Origin: Lentisphaerota bacterium
GTDB taxonomy: Bacteria > Verrucomicrobiota > Lentisphaeria > Victivallales > Victivallaceae
DNA: 32,001 nt
NCBI GenBank assembly: GCA_015061885.1
Contig: SUVS01000035.1
Location: 1-32,001 of the forward strand
Reading direction: 5' to 3'
A program made the translations under genes and the position numbers. The stretch's first letter is position 1. The number at the start of each line of letters is the position of its first letter. Below, one piece after another: positions 9,133 through 17,574 of this stretch. A model generated the notes under the pieces. The model worked only from the letters and a program-made list of their open reading frames with translations, did no database searches and had not been told where the DNA came from.

Positions 9133-9387
9133 TATGTATTGGTGCTTGAACGGGAAAGCACGATATTTTTTCGGCGGTCGGCAGCAGTGCTGCGAGCCAC
9201 AGAACTTGAAAAAACAAGTTTTGCCTATATAAATATACCGCGTGCAGAAAATTTGGCAATTCCCGGGGGAGCTGATTTTGAGTTTTTTTTGTCAAATAGT
9301 GTTAGAAAAACTCCGGCAAGCGGTCTGCAAGAGAAAAGTTTTACTCTTGTCTGGGGGCGTGAACCGGGAAAAACAGGCGAAAATTAC
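9125..9387 (+). other. long 5' leader of the sigma factor transcript
   Basis: From the predicted start near 9125 to the chosen ATG at 9388 there are about 263 bases. The coding frame stays open through most of the leader and could start at a TTG at 9139, but the resulting residues do not resemble any sigma region and no ribosome-binding site precedes that TTG. The leader contains AACTTG-AAAAAA-CAAGTT followed by TTT (near 9204-9224), a small hairpin. Confidence 0.5.
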
Positions 9388-10656
9388 ATGGCAAGCAGCA
9401 CAACTAAAAGTAAAAAGAGATCTGTAAAAGCTGAATCGGAGTTGACCGCAGAAATGGCAGGAGCTTCCGCAAGTGCTTCAAATATTGAAGAAATTGCTGA
9501 AGCTGTTGTTGAGTCCTCAACAGCCCCGGCTCCGGAAAAGCCCAAGCGGGTAAAGGTGGTACGCCGCCGTAAAGCGGAAAGTGCGACAGCAGAAGAAACA
9601 GTTCAGGCAGCAGCAACAGTTGAAGCAAATCCGGAAGCTGCTGAAGAAGTCGCCAAACCCCAAGTACGCCGCCGCCGCAAAGTCAATGCCGATGATTCGG
9701 AAAAAGAGGCAAAAGCTCCCCGGAGCAAACGCACCAGACTTTCGGAAAACCGCCCGCAGACCAAGCAGGAAAAAGATAACGCCCGCCGTTCAGCTCTGGA
9801 GTCAAGAGTATCCGGAGTAAGCAAGAACGACACGATGAAAGTTTACATGGGCGAAATCGGTCAGATCGGTCTGGTCAGCAAAACCGAAGAAGCTGAACTG
9901 GCTGAAGCCATCCATTGCGGCAACGAAGAAAGTCATGATGAAGCCCGTGCCACGCTGATCAAGGCGAATTTGCGTTTGGTTGTAAAAATCGCTCACGACT
10001 TCAAAGGCCTGGGACTGCCGCTGTTGGACTTGATAAGCGAAGGCAACATCGGTTTGATGCGTGCGGTTGAAAAGTTTGACCCGGTGAAAGGGGCAAAGTT
10101 CAGCAGTTATGCTGCGTGGTGGATCAAACAGTCGATGCGTAGAGCGTTGGCGAACCAGAGCCGAACGATCCGTATTCCCGTGCAGAGTGCCGGCAAGATC
10201 AACAAGATCAAGTCGATCAGATTAAAGCTGACCGAAGAGTTGGGCAGAGAACCGACAGATGCGGAAATAGCAGAACATCTGGACTTTTCGGAGCGTACAG
10301 TAGCCGGTCTGCGGTTGGCGGATTTGCGGACATTTTCGCTGCACGACCCCATTCAGCAGGGCGAAGAAGGCGAATTTCAGGATATTATTCCTGACCGCCG
10401 GGCGATGACGCCGGATCAGATCCTCGGCGATGTGGAGTCGGTAAAACGGCTGCTGACATTGCTGGATGAACTGGAAGACCGCGAACGGTTGATTTTGAAA
10501 ATGCGTTTTGGTCTGGATGGCTACCGGGCAAGAACTTTAGAAGAAGTAAGTCAGGCAATCGGCAGGACACGCGAGCGTGTACGCCAGATCCAGAATCAGG
10601 CATTGGTCAAATTGCGGATATTGCTGGCAGATGAAAGCGGTTATTCCGCAGAATGA
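9388..10656 (+). CDS. rpoD: primary sigma-70 factor (RpoD/SigA type)
   Basis: I chose the ATG at 9388 (422 residues) because it is the first ATG in frame, has AGGCG about 8 bases upstream and begins a basic, lysine-rich start. Residues 1-145 are low-complexity Ala/Glu/Arg/Lys with clusters such as VKVVRRRK and PQVRRRRK; there is no normal region 1.1. Region 1.2 starts near 147; region 2 has [19 protein letters not shown] and [17 protein letters not shown] (about 214-254); region 3 covers about 265-345; region 4 has the [17 protein letters not shown] and [14 protein letters not shown] motifs (about 360-410). These are hallmarks of the housekeeping sigma factor, which directs RNA polymerase to -35/-10 promoters like those seen across this window. 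rpsU follows 73 bases later. Confidence 0.95.
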   Translation: MASSTTKSKKRSVKAESELTAEMAGASASASNIEEIAEAVVESSTAPAPEKPKRVKVVRRRKAESATAEETVQAAATVEANPEAAEEVAKPQVRRRRKVNADDSEKEAKAPRSKRTRLSENRPQTKQEKDNARRSALESRVSGVSKNDTMKVYMGEIGQIGLVSKTEEAELAEAIHCGNEESHDEARATLIKANLRLVVKIAHDFKGLGLPLLDLISEGNIGLMRAVEKFDPVKGAKFSSYAAWWIKQSMRRALANQSRTIRIPVQSAGKINKIKSIRLKLTEELGREPTDAEIAEHLDFSERTVAGLRLADLRTFSLHDPIQQGEEGEFQDIIPDRRAMTPDQILGDVESVKRLLTLLDELEDRERLILKMRFGLDGYRARTLEEVSQAIGRTRERVRQIQNQALVKLRILLADESGYSAE

Positions 10657-10729
10657 AGAAACGATGCTTTAAAAAGCATAAATATAAAATGATGAAACCT
10701 TTAACTGTGTTTGAAAGGGGGTGAAAATT

Positions 10730-10897
10730 ATGGACACCGAGATTCGCGTAAAGAAAGGCGAACCGATCGAGCGCGCTCTTCGCCGTTTGAAGAAGAAGCT
10801 TGATAAGGAAGGTACGCTCAAGGATCTTCGCAACCGCCGGCACTATGAAAAGCCCAGCGAAATCAAACGCAGAGAAAAACAGCGTCGCCACCGTTAA
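10730..10897 (+). CDS. rpsU: 30S ribosomal protein S21
   Basis: A 55-residue basic protein starting [19 protein letters not shown], with [18 protein letters not shown] in the second half. This matches S21: the [13 protein letters not shown] helix and the YEKPSE element are typical. S21 binds the 30S platform near the 3' end of 16S rRNA and helps initiation. The very strong AAAGGGGGTG lies just before the ATG. The length is short but usual for S21 outside the Proteobacteria. It sits behind the primary sigma gene, which recalls the rpsU-dnaG-rpoD operon of other bacteria, in a different order and without dnaG. A strong terminator follows. Confidence 0.95.
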   Translation: MDTEIRVKKGEPIERALRRLKKKLDKEGTLKDLRNRRHYEKPSEIKRREKQRRHR

Positions 10898-10907
10898 GGC
10901 TCCCAAA

Positions 10908-10950
10908 AAGGCTGTTGCAAAACCTCAACTTTTGCAACAGCCTTTTTTCT
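10908..10950 (+). terminator. intrinsic terminator of the rpoD-rpsU transcript
   Basis: A perfect 15-bp stem (AAGGCTGTTGCAAAA, 10908-10922, with its complement at 10930-10944), a 7-base loop and a T-run. Confidence 0.93.
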
Positions 10951-11503
10951 ATTTTTTCCGTTCTACCCTATAAATAAATGTCGTTTATTTACCAATATCC
11001 AGACCATATATTGTCTTCTTCTCAAATTGGATGTTTGAGCAATAACTTACGCAATGTTGTTTTTGTGCGGCTTAACTTATCAAATTGTTCGATATGATAG
11101 AGCTTGCACATCCCAAGGGGGCATTGCATTGTCCCCTTGGAACCCCTTGCTCGGTCGGCAGCAATATCCAGTGCGAGTTACCTGGCGATTTTTAATTAGA
11201 GCGGCGGCATACGCCGCCTTAAGCGATTTAGAGCAAAGCTCAAAATCGTCCTCAAACGCCGGATGGCTTCGCTCAGCTCCGGTCAGCTTCGCGGAACATT
11301 TCCGCTCGGTTTGCCGGAATGTATCCGGCAAACTGCCTTCCCATGCGTTCGCGGGGCTGACCGCCCTATCGCGGCGTGCCGCCGCGTGTGCTGCTGGCAA
11401 ACAACATCAACAGTTTTGCAACAGGCTTTTTTTTGGGTGTTTTTTGTCGTCCTGTGCTTGAAAAAGTGCCGGAAACGGTATATATTTTGCCGGCGAAAAA
11501 GCA
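10951..11503. other. hairpin-rich gap, possible structured RNA
   Basis: No convincing protein gene in about 550 bases. There are several perfect inverted repeats: CCAAGGGG/CCCCTTGG (11113-11140), TTTGCCGGA/TCCGGCAAA (11310-11332), GGCGGC/GCCGCC near 11201-11218 and CGCGGC/GCCGCG near 11373-11389. It ends in an imperfect hairpin with an eight-base T-run (about 11388-11434) whose right arm repeats TTTTGCAACAG of the rpsU terminator. A weak TATGAT at 11093-11098 could be a -10. A structured non-coding RNA or a decayed mobile piece are both possible. Confidence 0.35.
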
Positions 11504-11527
11504 ATGATTTCAAACAAAGGATTTTTT

Positions 11528-12412
11528 ATGAACTCTCCGGCACCCATAAGCTATCTATTTGATTTTTTAAACTGCCCGGAGGCTGTGATGCCATGCCGCT
11601 TACGGGAATTTGCGGTCAACGGGGCCGAACATATTGTATTGAGTTCGCCGCTGCTCAAACACCTTATCGCCCAGCCGGAACAGGTGGAAAAGTTTGCCAA
11701 GTTGCTGGCGGCAGAAAACCTTTCATTCGGCGATGCCCACGCTCCTTACGGTATGCACTGGGATCTGATCTGTGTTTTTGAAGAAGAACGCCCCGCCTTA
11801 TTTGTCCGGCAGAAAATGGCATTGACCATTGCCGCTGAACTGGGGTGCAAAACTGTTACCATACACACCGGGGCGGATCACCTTTTTCCCGAAATACCAT
11901 TTGAAAAACATATTTCCAGAGCTTGTGATATGCTGGAAAAACTGCTCAAAGAAGCCGAAAAACTCAATATTACACTTTGCGTGGAAAACGGCTGGGGCAA
12001 ACTCACATCGCTGGATGTGCTTTTGATGCTGAACGATAGATTCCATTGCAGTAATTTCGGATTCTGTTACGACTCCGGCCATGCCAATATCATGGACAGC
12101 GGCAGACTTTTTACTGAAGGCGAAGCATATTCCCGCTGGAAAGCCATAGGCGTAGAGATTCCGCCGTGGGAAGATGCGGCAGTCCGGCTGGAACGGATGC
12201 TGCCGAATGTGGTCAACTGTCATCTGCACGATAATTACGGCAACAAAGATCAGCACGCCCTCCCCGGCAATGGCAATGTAAAGTGGGAAAAAATCATACC
12301 GCTTTTACGCCGGGCACCCCGTTTGCAGGCGATTCAGAGCGAAGTGAATCTGGAACGCAACGCTCTGTCAGTAAAGAGTGTGACCCAGGCATTTGAAAAA
12401 CTTTTCAGTTAA
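11528..12412 (+). CDS. TIM-barrel sugar isomerase/epimerase-like protein (copy A)
   Basis: This 294-residue protein belongs to the xylose-isomerase-like TIM-barrel superfamily (sugar phosphate isomerase/epimerase, AP endonuclease family 2). Metal-site-like motifs are FGDAHAPYG, VTIHTGADH, LCVENGWG, FCYDSGHANI and NCHLHDNYG. Members isomerise or epimerise sugars and inositols in the cytosol, and the substrate cannot be told from sequence. I start at 11528 rather than 11504 because AAAGGA sits 6 bases before this ATG. The next gene is a paralogue that starts 13 bases after this stop, so the pair is an operon made by tandem duplication. Confidence 0.85.
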   Translation: MNSPAPISYLFDFLNCPEAVMPCRLREFAVNGAEHIVLSSPLLKHLIAQPEQVEKFAKLLAAENLSFGDAHAPYGMHWDLICVFEEERPALFVRQKMALTIAAELGCKTVTIHTGADHLFPEIPFEKHISRACDMLEKLLKEAEKLNITLCVENGWGKLTSLDVLLMLNDRFHCSNFGFCYDSGHANIMDSGRLFTEGEAYSRWKAIGVEIPPWEDAAVRLERMLPNVVNCHLHDNYGNKDQHALPGNGNVKWEKIIPLLRRAPRLQAIQSEVNLERNALSVKSVTQAFEKLFS

Positions 12413-12425
12413 GGAGTATATTTTT

Positions 12426-13301
12426 ATGAACCGTGTACCATTGACTTTTCTGATGCCTTTTATTGAAAATGAAAAGCTCCGCCGCGTGATGTTGAGTGAA
12501 TTTGCCGCCAACGGAGCCGAAAACATCGTTTTGTCCGATGCTTTGATAAAATCCATAAAGACCGATCCGGCATTGGCAAAAACTTATCAGGACGAAATGG
12601 CCGCCGCCGGCTTGAAATTTGCCGATGCCCACGCTCCGTTCGGACCGGCGGTGGATATGAACAATGCCGACAACAGCGGGATGTTGGCTTTGAATCACAC
12701 ATTAGCTTTGCATATTGCCGCCCTGATGGGGGTGAAAAGTATAACCATACATACCGGCAACGACTCCAATGTACCGGGAGTTTCCACCGATGAACAGCTT
12801 GACCGGATCTCTTTTATGCTCGATAAACTCCTGCCGGAAGCCGAAAAACTCGATGTGGCGATCGCCATAGAAAACATCTGGGTGCCGGTGAATACGCCCG
12901 GAAATCTCTGGAAGATCAAAAACCGTTTTCCCACGCCCTATCTTGGATTCTGCTATGATGCGGGGCACGCCAATATCATGAGTTACACCAACGGCAGAGT
13001 ACACGACGAAAGTGCCGCCGCCCGCAGTTACTGGGCCAAATGCAATGCCGGAGAACCGGCGTGGGATGATGATATTCTGGGAAAGATGCTGCCGGAACTC
13101 ATCAACTGCCACCTGCACGATAATTACGGAAATATCGACGAACACGATCTTCCCGGCAAAGGCAATATAAATTGGGAAAAAACAGTAAGGCTTCTGCAAC
13201 AGGCTCCCCGCCTGAAAGCAATACAAAGCGAAGTTATCATAAACCGCGTAAATGTATCAGTAAAAGAACTGGTGGAAAAGTTCAAAGAGCTTTTCGGCTG
13301 A
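12426..13301 (+). CDS. TIM-barrel sugar isomerase/epimerase-like protein (copy B)
   Basis: A 291-residue paralogue of the preceding gene with matching blocks in the same order: FAANGAENIVLSD, FADAHAPFG, ITIHTGNDS, IAIENIWVP, FCYDAGHANIMS and NCHLHDNYGNIDEHDLPGKGN. The His, Glu and Asp positions expected to bind metal are kept in both, so both are probably active, perhaps on different sugars or as a heteromer. AAGGAG stands about 9 bases before the ATG at 12426, which I prefer to the earlier in-frame codon at 12393, which would lie inside copy A. Confidence 0.85.
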   Translation: MNRVPLTFLMPFIENEKLRRVMLSEFAANGAENIVLSDALIKSIKTDPALAKTYQDEMAAAGLKFADAHAPFGPAVDMNNADNSGMLALNHTLALHIAALMGVKSITIHTGNDSNVPGVSTDEQLDRISFMLDKLLPEAEKLDVAIAIENIWVPVNTPGNLWKIKNRFPTPYLGFCYDAGHANIMSYTNGRVHDESAAARSYWAKCNAGEPAWDDDILGKMLPELINCHLHDNYGNIDEHDLPGKGNINWEKTVRLLQQAPRLKAIQSEVIINRVNVSVKELVEKFKELFG

Positions 13302-13495
13302 TCGCCCGAAGTTAAACGGTAAATAACAGTAATAAACGGATTTTAACGGATGATGAGCAAGCTCCGCCACTGCCGCCTCCGTTATGCCGCAAATTGCGGA
13401 GAAATACTCCCATTGGGGTATCCAAATAGTTGCATTTCTGTTTTTGTTAATGTATATTAACCGTAAGATATTTCAATAACCGGAAGGGTGGAGCC
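13302..13495 (+). promoter_or_regulatory. gap with promoter for the small exported protein
   Basis: TTGCAT at 13430-13435 and TATATT at 13453-13458 with a 17-bp spacer form a good promoter. Upstream lie small palindromes (CCGCAAATTGCGG near 13388-13400, ACTCCC/GGGGTA near 13406-13420). Confidence 0.55.
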
Positions 13496-14089
13496 ATGTT
13501 CAGCTGTCAGAGCAAAATCGTTATTGTTTTTTATGCAGTTATCATTGCATCATATATCTCTCCGGCGGCAGTAAAAAATAGTAAATTACCCCCGGGTACT
13601 AAAATAGAAATAAGGCGGGTCGATGTTTCAGAGTTGCCGAAAGAATTGACTACCTGTCCCAAGGCTGAAGCCAAATTAAGAGAGGTAACAGAATATGTGA
13701 AAAATTGCGTGGAGCCGACTCCCAATAAACATAAACGCAACAAGTTTACCCGCCGGCAGAAGAATGAGCAACGGCTGCTTAAAGATATTCATTCCATGCA
13801 GAAAAAATACTTGAAAATGTATATGGCAGGGGAAAAACTGCCCCCGAAATCTGCCCGTACAGATTTACAGCAGAAAATAGCGGATTTACCAACAGCTTTG
13901 GCCAATGAAAATGATTTTCTCTACTACGACCGCATGATTGATATTGAACAAATAGTTATTGATATTATGAACGGCAGGGAAAAGGCAAAATTCAAAATCG
14001 AAAATAAAAATGCTTACAAAATTCTGCAGCAGATCCAAAATCGGCAGCTCAAAATATTAAAATATATTCATCGGAACAACATTCGCTGA
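13496..14089 (+). CDS. small exported protein of unknown function
   Basis: Not recognised. The 197 residues begin with a signal peptide-like segment (hydrophobic about 8-24, small residues PAA near the end). The rest is very basic and mainly helical, with a heptad-like charged region (about 80-195; NKFTRRQKNEQRLLKDIHSMQKKYL, then KILQQIQNRQLKILKYI) that may form a coiled coil. GGAAGG lies upstream of the ATG and a promoter stands about 40 bases before. The gene stands alone between a plus-strand pair and a convergent operon. Its AT-richer codons differ from the neighbours, which might mean transfer. Confidence 0.65.
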   Translation: MFSCQSKIVIVFYAVIIASYISPAAVKNSKLPPGTKIEIRRVDVSELPKELTTCPKAEAKLREVTEYVKNCVEPTPNKHKRNKFTRRQKNEQRLLKDIHSMQKKYLKMYMAGEKLPPKSARTDLQQKIADLPTALANENDFLYYDRMIDIEQIVIDIMNGREKAKFKIENKNAYKILQQIQNRQLKILKYIHRNNIR

Positions 14090-14138
14090 AGCATCAGCCG
14101 CCGCAAGACAGGACTGAACTTTTGTCAGCGGCATCTAT

Positions 14139-15071
14139 TTACAGCAATGCGGCGATTTCCGGCGGCAGCTCTGACTTGAAACTCAATATTTCTCCGCTTA
14201 CCGGGTGCGTGAAACTCAATTTACAGCAATGCAATGCCTGACGGTCGAGTATCAGTGCTTTTCTATCCTCATTACTTAAAGAATCCAACGCAAAACGGCG
14301 GTAGAACTGCTCGTCCAACCCGTAGAGTTTATCGCCCGCCACCGGATACCCCAGACTGTGCAGTGTGGCACGGATCTGGTGCATTCTGCCGGTACGGAGC
14401 GTTGCCGATAACAGTGTGAACCGCTCATTGCTCTGCAACGGTGTAAAAAGCGTTTCGGCACTCAAGACTTTTCCGTTATCGCCATCGGCTGAAAAAACAA
14501 ACTTCTGCTTTTTTTTGATCGGCGAAGCTGTATTGGCTGTCAGAAAACCCTTTACATTGAGTTCTCGTTCAAATTTGCCATGCACCAATACATAGTAGCA
14601 CTTTTCCATTTCCGCAAAACTTTTGCTGATCTCTCCGGCAATACTGCCCGTTCTGGCGGCAATGAGCAGGCCGGAAGTTTCCCGGTCGAGCCGGTTGACC
14701 AGATGCACTTTGCCGTAACCGGCATCAGCAAGCAACGCCCACAATGTGTTGGAAAAATACGGCCCGGAGGGATGCACCGGCAGATTGCCGGGTTTATCTA
14801 TGACCAGCAGATGATCGTCTTCAAAAACGATCTTGTAATTGCCGTTGACCGCCGGTTCGACCAGATCGCGGGGAAAATACTCCATAAGCATATTGCTTTG
14901 CAGGAGAGTTTGTGTATCTGTAACGATTCTGCCATTGAGTGCTATTTCGCCGGAGTGTATCTTGTTTTGCCACTCATCAATGGTGTGATAAGCAAAGCGG
15001 CCGCTCAAATATTCCAGCAGAGTTCTGTTTGCCGCCGCGGCGGGCAATTTTGCCGCTATACTCCGCTTCAT
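14139..15071 (-). CDS. RluA-family pseudouridine synthase
   Basis: The 310-residue enzyme has an N-terminal S4-like RNA-binding region (about 17-60, EWQNKIHSGEIALNGR) and the RluA catalytic domain. The motif HLVNRLDRETSG holds the catalytic aspartate D129; VIDKPGNLPVHPSG and GRMHQIRATLHSLGYPVAGDKLYG complete the family pattern. It converts specific uridines in rRNA or tRNA to pseudouridine; the target is not predictable. The start codon overlaps the stop of the GNAT gene by 4 bases (ATGA), so translation is probably coupled. Confidence 0.92.
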   Translation of the reverse strand: MKRSIAAKLPAAAANRTLLEYLSGRFAYHTIDEWQNKIHSGEIALNGRIVTDTQTLLQSNMLMEYFPRDLVEPAVNGNYKIVFEDDHLLVIDKPGNLPVHPSGPYFSNTLWALLADAGYGKVHLVNRLDRETSGLLIAARTGSIAGEISKSFAEMEKCYYVLVHGKFERELNVKGFLTANTASPIKKKQKFVFSADGDNGKVLSAETLFTPLQSNERFTLLSATLRTGRMHQIRATLHSLGYPVAGDKLYGLDEQFYRRFALDSLSNEDRKALILDRQALHCCKLSFTHPVSGEILSFKSELPPEIAALL

Positions 15072-15547
15072 AACTTTTTACCGCAGTAGATCACGGCAAT
15101 TTCATCACAACACTCCCGCTTGGGGCAATGACTGCAATCCGCCCAGATCTTTTCCGGAAAAAGTTCTTTTTCCACGACCTCAAATCCCAGCCGCTCAAAA
15201 AATCCCGGCTGTAATGTCAGGGCAAAAAGGCGGTAATTGCCGAGTTCTTCATCCAAGCGGGCAATGGCTTTGGCAACGAGCTTTCTGCCGATGCCGGATT
15301 TACGCAGATCGGAACGGATCGCCAGCGACCTTACTTCCAGCAGTTCGCCGCCGAAATCCCGCACCGCCATACAGCCCAGCAGAGTGTTGCTGCTATCGAC
15401 TGCCACGGTAAAGTTTTTGAGATAAAAAGCTATATCTTCTTCACTGCGGTCAAGCAGAACGCCCTGTATGGCGTAATCGTGCAGTAAAAGATGTATGTTG
15501 CGGACATCCGGCATTTCTGCCGGACGCAGGATAATATCGTTATTCAT
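15068..15547 (-). CDS. GNAT N-acetyltransferase (ArgA-like short form)
   Basis: The 159-residue protein has the GNAT fold with the acetyl-CoA loop RKSGIGRKLV (82-91). The tail PEKIWADCSHCPKRECCDEIA has cysteines C138, C141, C146 and C147. A PEKxWxDCxxCP tail with a nearby CDEIA is typical of short GNAT enzymes annotated as amino-acid (glutamate) N-acetyltransferases that start arginine synthesis; no other arginine gene is nearby, so this is a moderate claim. I start at 15547 rather than the upstream in-frame codon at 15655, which would lie inside accA. It is 10 bases from the accA stop. Confidence 0.8.
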   Translation of the reverse strand: MNNDIILRPAEMPDVRNIHLLLHDYAIQGVLLDRSEEDIAFYLKNFTVAVDSSNTLLGCMAVRDFGGELLEVRSLAIRSDLRKSGIGRKLVAKAIARLDEELGNYRLFALTLQPGFFERLGFEVVEKELFPEKIWADCSHCPKRECCDEIAVIYCGKKL

Positions 15548-15557
15548 GCAAAACCTG

Positions 15558-16550
15558 TCAGGCTTCGGCGGAAGCGGCTTCTTCTTCGATGGCTTCGGCG
15601 ACCTGGCCGATCTTGCGGAATTTTTCGTAACGCTGTTCACGCAGTTTGGCGGCACTCATCTTCTGCAGTTCCGCAAGATTTTTTTCCAGCGATGCTTTCA
15701 AAAATCCGGCAGCTTTGTCGTAATCCACATGGGCCCCGCCCATGGGTTCTTCGATGACTTCATCCGCCACGCCCAGACGGGTCAGATCGGCGGCGGTGAG
15801 TTTGAGTGCTTCTGCCGCACGGGGGGCAAACGAACGGTTTTTCCAGAGGATAGCCGCACAGCCTTCGGGGGTGATGACCGAGTAATAGGCATTTTCCAAC
15901 AGCAATATCTTATTGCCCACGCTGATACCCAACGCTCCACCGGAACCGCCTTCGCCGATAACCACGCAGATGACCGGCACGCTCAAGCCGAACATTTCCC
16001 GCAGGTTCACGGCAATAGCTTCGCCGATGTGCCGTTCTTCGGATGCCACGCCGGGGAATGCTCCGGGTGTATCGATAAAAGTGATGATCGGCACGCCCGC
16101 ACGGTCGGCCATATTCATCAGACGCATGGCTTTGCGGTAGCCTTCGGCACTGGGCCAGCCGAAATTGCGGTACAGATTTTCCCGCATATCTTTGCCCTTC
16201 TGGGTGCCGACGACCATCACCGGCTTGCCGTTGAAACGGGCAAAACCGCCGACAATGGCTTTATCGTCGGCAAAACGGCGGTCGCCGTGGAATTCCATAA
16301 AATCAGTGAAAATGCGGCTGATATAGTCCAGAGCGTAGGGCCGTTCCGGGTGGCGGGCAAGCTGGACCCGCTGCCAACTGGAAAGATTGGCGTAGGTATT
16401 ACGGATGGTTTCATCCAACTGGGCTTCCAGCATTTTCACACAATTAGCCATGGCATCGCCGGGGTGGGCGGTGCTGATTTCGGAGAGTTCCCGGAGTTTA
16501 TTACGGAGTTCTGCGATCGGTTTTTCAAAATCCAGATAAAATTCAGCCAT
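15558..16550 (-). CDS. accA: acetyl-CoA carboxylase carboxyltransferase subunit alpha
   Basis: AccA pairs with AccD to transfer carboxyl from biotin to acetyl-CoA, the first step of fatty acid synthesis. The 330-residue product has the family blocks YALDYISRIFTDFMEFHGDRRFADDKAIVGG, GYRKAMRLMNMADRAGVPIITFIDTPGAFPG, EGGSGGALGISVGNKILLLENAYYSVITPEGCAAILWK. The start at 16550 has GGGAG upstream and gives the standard MAEFYLDFEKPI beginning; the longer open frame to 16808 runs through the promoter and is not real. It leads an operon with the GNAT and pseudouridine synthase genes. accD is not in this window. Confidence 0.96.
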   Translation of the reverse strand: MAEFYLDFEKPIAELRNKLRELSEISTAHPGDAMANCVKMLEAQLDETIRNTYANLSSWQRVQLARHPERPYALDYISRIFTDFMEFHGDRRFADDKAIVGGFARFNGKPVMVVGTQKGKDMRENLYRNFGWPSAEGYRKAMRLMNMADRAGVPIITFIDTPGAFPGVASEERHIGEAIAVNLREMFGLSVPVICVVIGEGGSGGALGISVGNKILLLENAYYSVITPEGCAAILWKNRSFAPRAAEALKLTAADLTRLGVADEVIEEPMGGAHVDYDKAAGFLKASLEKNLAELQKMSAAKLREQRYEKFRKIGQVAEAIEEEAASAEA

Positions 16551-16615
16551 TATTTGCTCGCTCCCAAACTGTATATTTATAAATATTAAACACTTCAATA
16601 CAAACTTACGCGTAT

Positions 16616-16644
16616 AATATACATTTTTAAGTGAGTTTTTGCAA
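16616..16644 (-). promoter_or_regulatory. accA promoter
   Basis: On the minus strand TTGCAA (16639-16644) and TATATT (16616-16621) are separated by 17 bp, upstream of the accA ribosome-binding site. Confidence 0.6.
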
Positions 16645-16663
16645 CAAAAACGCCGAAAAAAAG

Positions 16664-16691
16664 TTGCACAAGTGCAAAGTCGGATTATATT
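16664..16691 (+). promoter_or_regulatory. promoter of the LOG-family gene with inverted repeat at -35
   Basis: TTGCAC (16664-16669) and TATATT (16686-16691) with a 16-bp spacer. The -35 is half of TTGCAC-AA-GTGCAA (16664-16677), an inverted repeat that could be an operator. Confidence 0.55.
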
Positions 16692-16724
16692 TCCAGTAAG
16701 AGTCATGCCAGAAAGGAGCATTTT

Positions 16725-17456
16725 ATGAGCGAAAAGATCCCCCCGAAAGTCAATCCTGCCAATCACCCCAGCCGTCAGAATTTTGCTTCCAATATAGAAC
16801 ACGCACATTTTGATGCCTGGCGGGTGTTCCGCATCATGTCAGAATTTGTGGAAAGTTTTGAAGACATGGCGGATATTGAAAAACCGCTGGTAACGGTCTT
16901 CGGTTCCGCCCGTACCCCGCAGGATCACCGGTACTATCAGCAGGCTGAAGAACTCGGCAGACTGCTGGCGGAAAACGGCTACGGCGTGCTGACCGGCGGC
17001 GGCGGCGGCATTATGGAAGCCGCTCATAAAGGAGCTTATGCCGCCGGCGGCGAAACCGTGGGTCTGAACATTGTTCTGCCGCATGAGCAGAAGCCCAATC
17101 CCTACCAGACCCGCTCGCTGAACTTCCGCTATTTCTTTGTACGCAAGGTCAACTTCCTCAAATACACGGTGGGGGTGTTCATTTTTCCCGGCGGCTTCGG
17201 CACGATGGATGAATTTTTTGAATCGCTGACTCTGGTGCAGACCAACAAGGTCAACCGTATTCCGCTTATTCTGGTGGGCAGAGAATTCTGGGGTGGGGCA
17301 GTTAAGTGGATTGATGAAACGCTCGGCGGCGAAGGTTACATCTCGCCGGAAGATACCAAACTTTATCACATCGTGGACAGTGCCGAAGAAGGCATGGAAT
17401 ATCTGAAAGAATGTCTGCGGTTCGGAGTTACCGGAACAGTCAAGTACGATATTTGA
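16725..17456 (+). CDS. LOG-family nucleotide 5'-monophosphate phosphoribohydrolase
   Basis: The 243-residue protein has the LOG signature PGGFGTMDE (155-163), with VFGSAR (58-63) and the glycine-rich GGGGGIMEAA (91-100). LOG enzymes cleave N-glycosidic bonds of nucleotide monophosphates (the cytokinin-activating enzymes are the studied case) and were once labelled lysine decarboxylases. Bacterial members often act in nucleotide clearance; a specific substrate is not evident. The extra N-terminal 50 residues (HFDAWRVFRIMSEFVESFEDM) are usual for the larger bacterial subgroup. GAAAGGAG precedes the start. Confidence 0.88.
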   Translation: MSEKIPPKVNPANHPSRQNFASNIEHAHFDAWRVFRIMSEFVESFEDMADIEKPLVTVFGSARTPQDHRYYQQAEELGRLLAENGYGVLTGGGGGIMEAAHKGAYAAGGETVGLNIVLPHEQKPNPYQTRSLNFRYFFVRKVNFLKYTVGVFIFPGGFGTMDEFFESLTLVQTNKVNRIPLILVGREFWGGAVKWIDETLGGEGYISPEDTKLYHIVDSAEEGMEYLKECLRFGVTGTVKYDI

Positions 17457-17465
17457 TCTAAAAGT

Positions 17466-17493
17466 TTGACAAATACTATTTTTGATGTATATT
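17466..17493 (+). promoter_or_regulatory. ferredoxin promoter
   Basis: TTGACA (17466-17471) and TATATT (17488-17493), spacer 16 bp. It starts 10 bases after the upstream stop, so the ferredoxin has its own strong promoter. Confidence 0.75.
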
Positions 17494-17574
17494 AAATGAA
17501 CGGTTGTTTGATCGGATACGCGATCCGGTCAGCAAGCAAGAACAACCCGAAAAATCCTTAAGGAGAAATGAAAA

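Noticed and set aside
11054-11461. A 135-codon frame in the hairpin-rich gap
   Set aside because: The protein is arginine- and serine-rich, has no ribosome-binding site, and its sequence follows the palindromes rather than a coding pattern.
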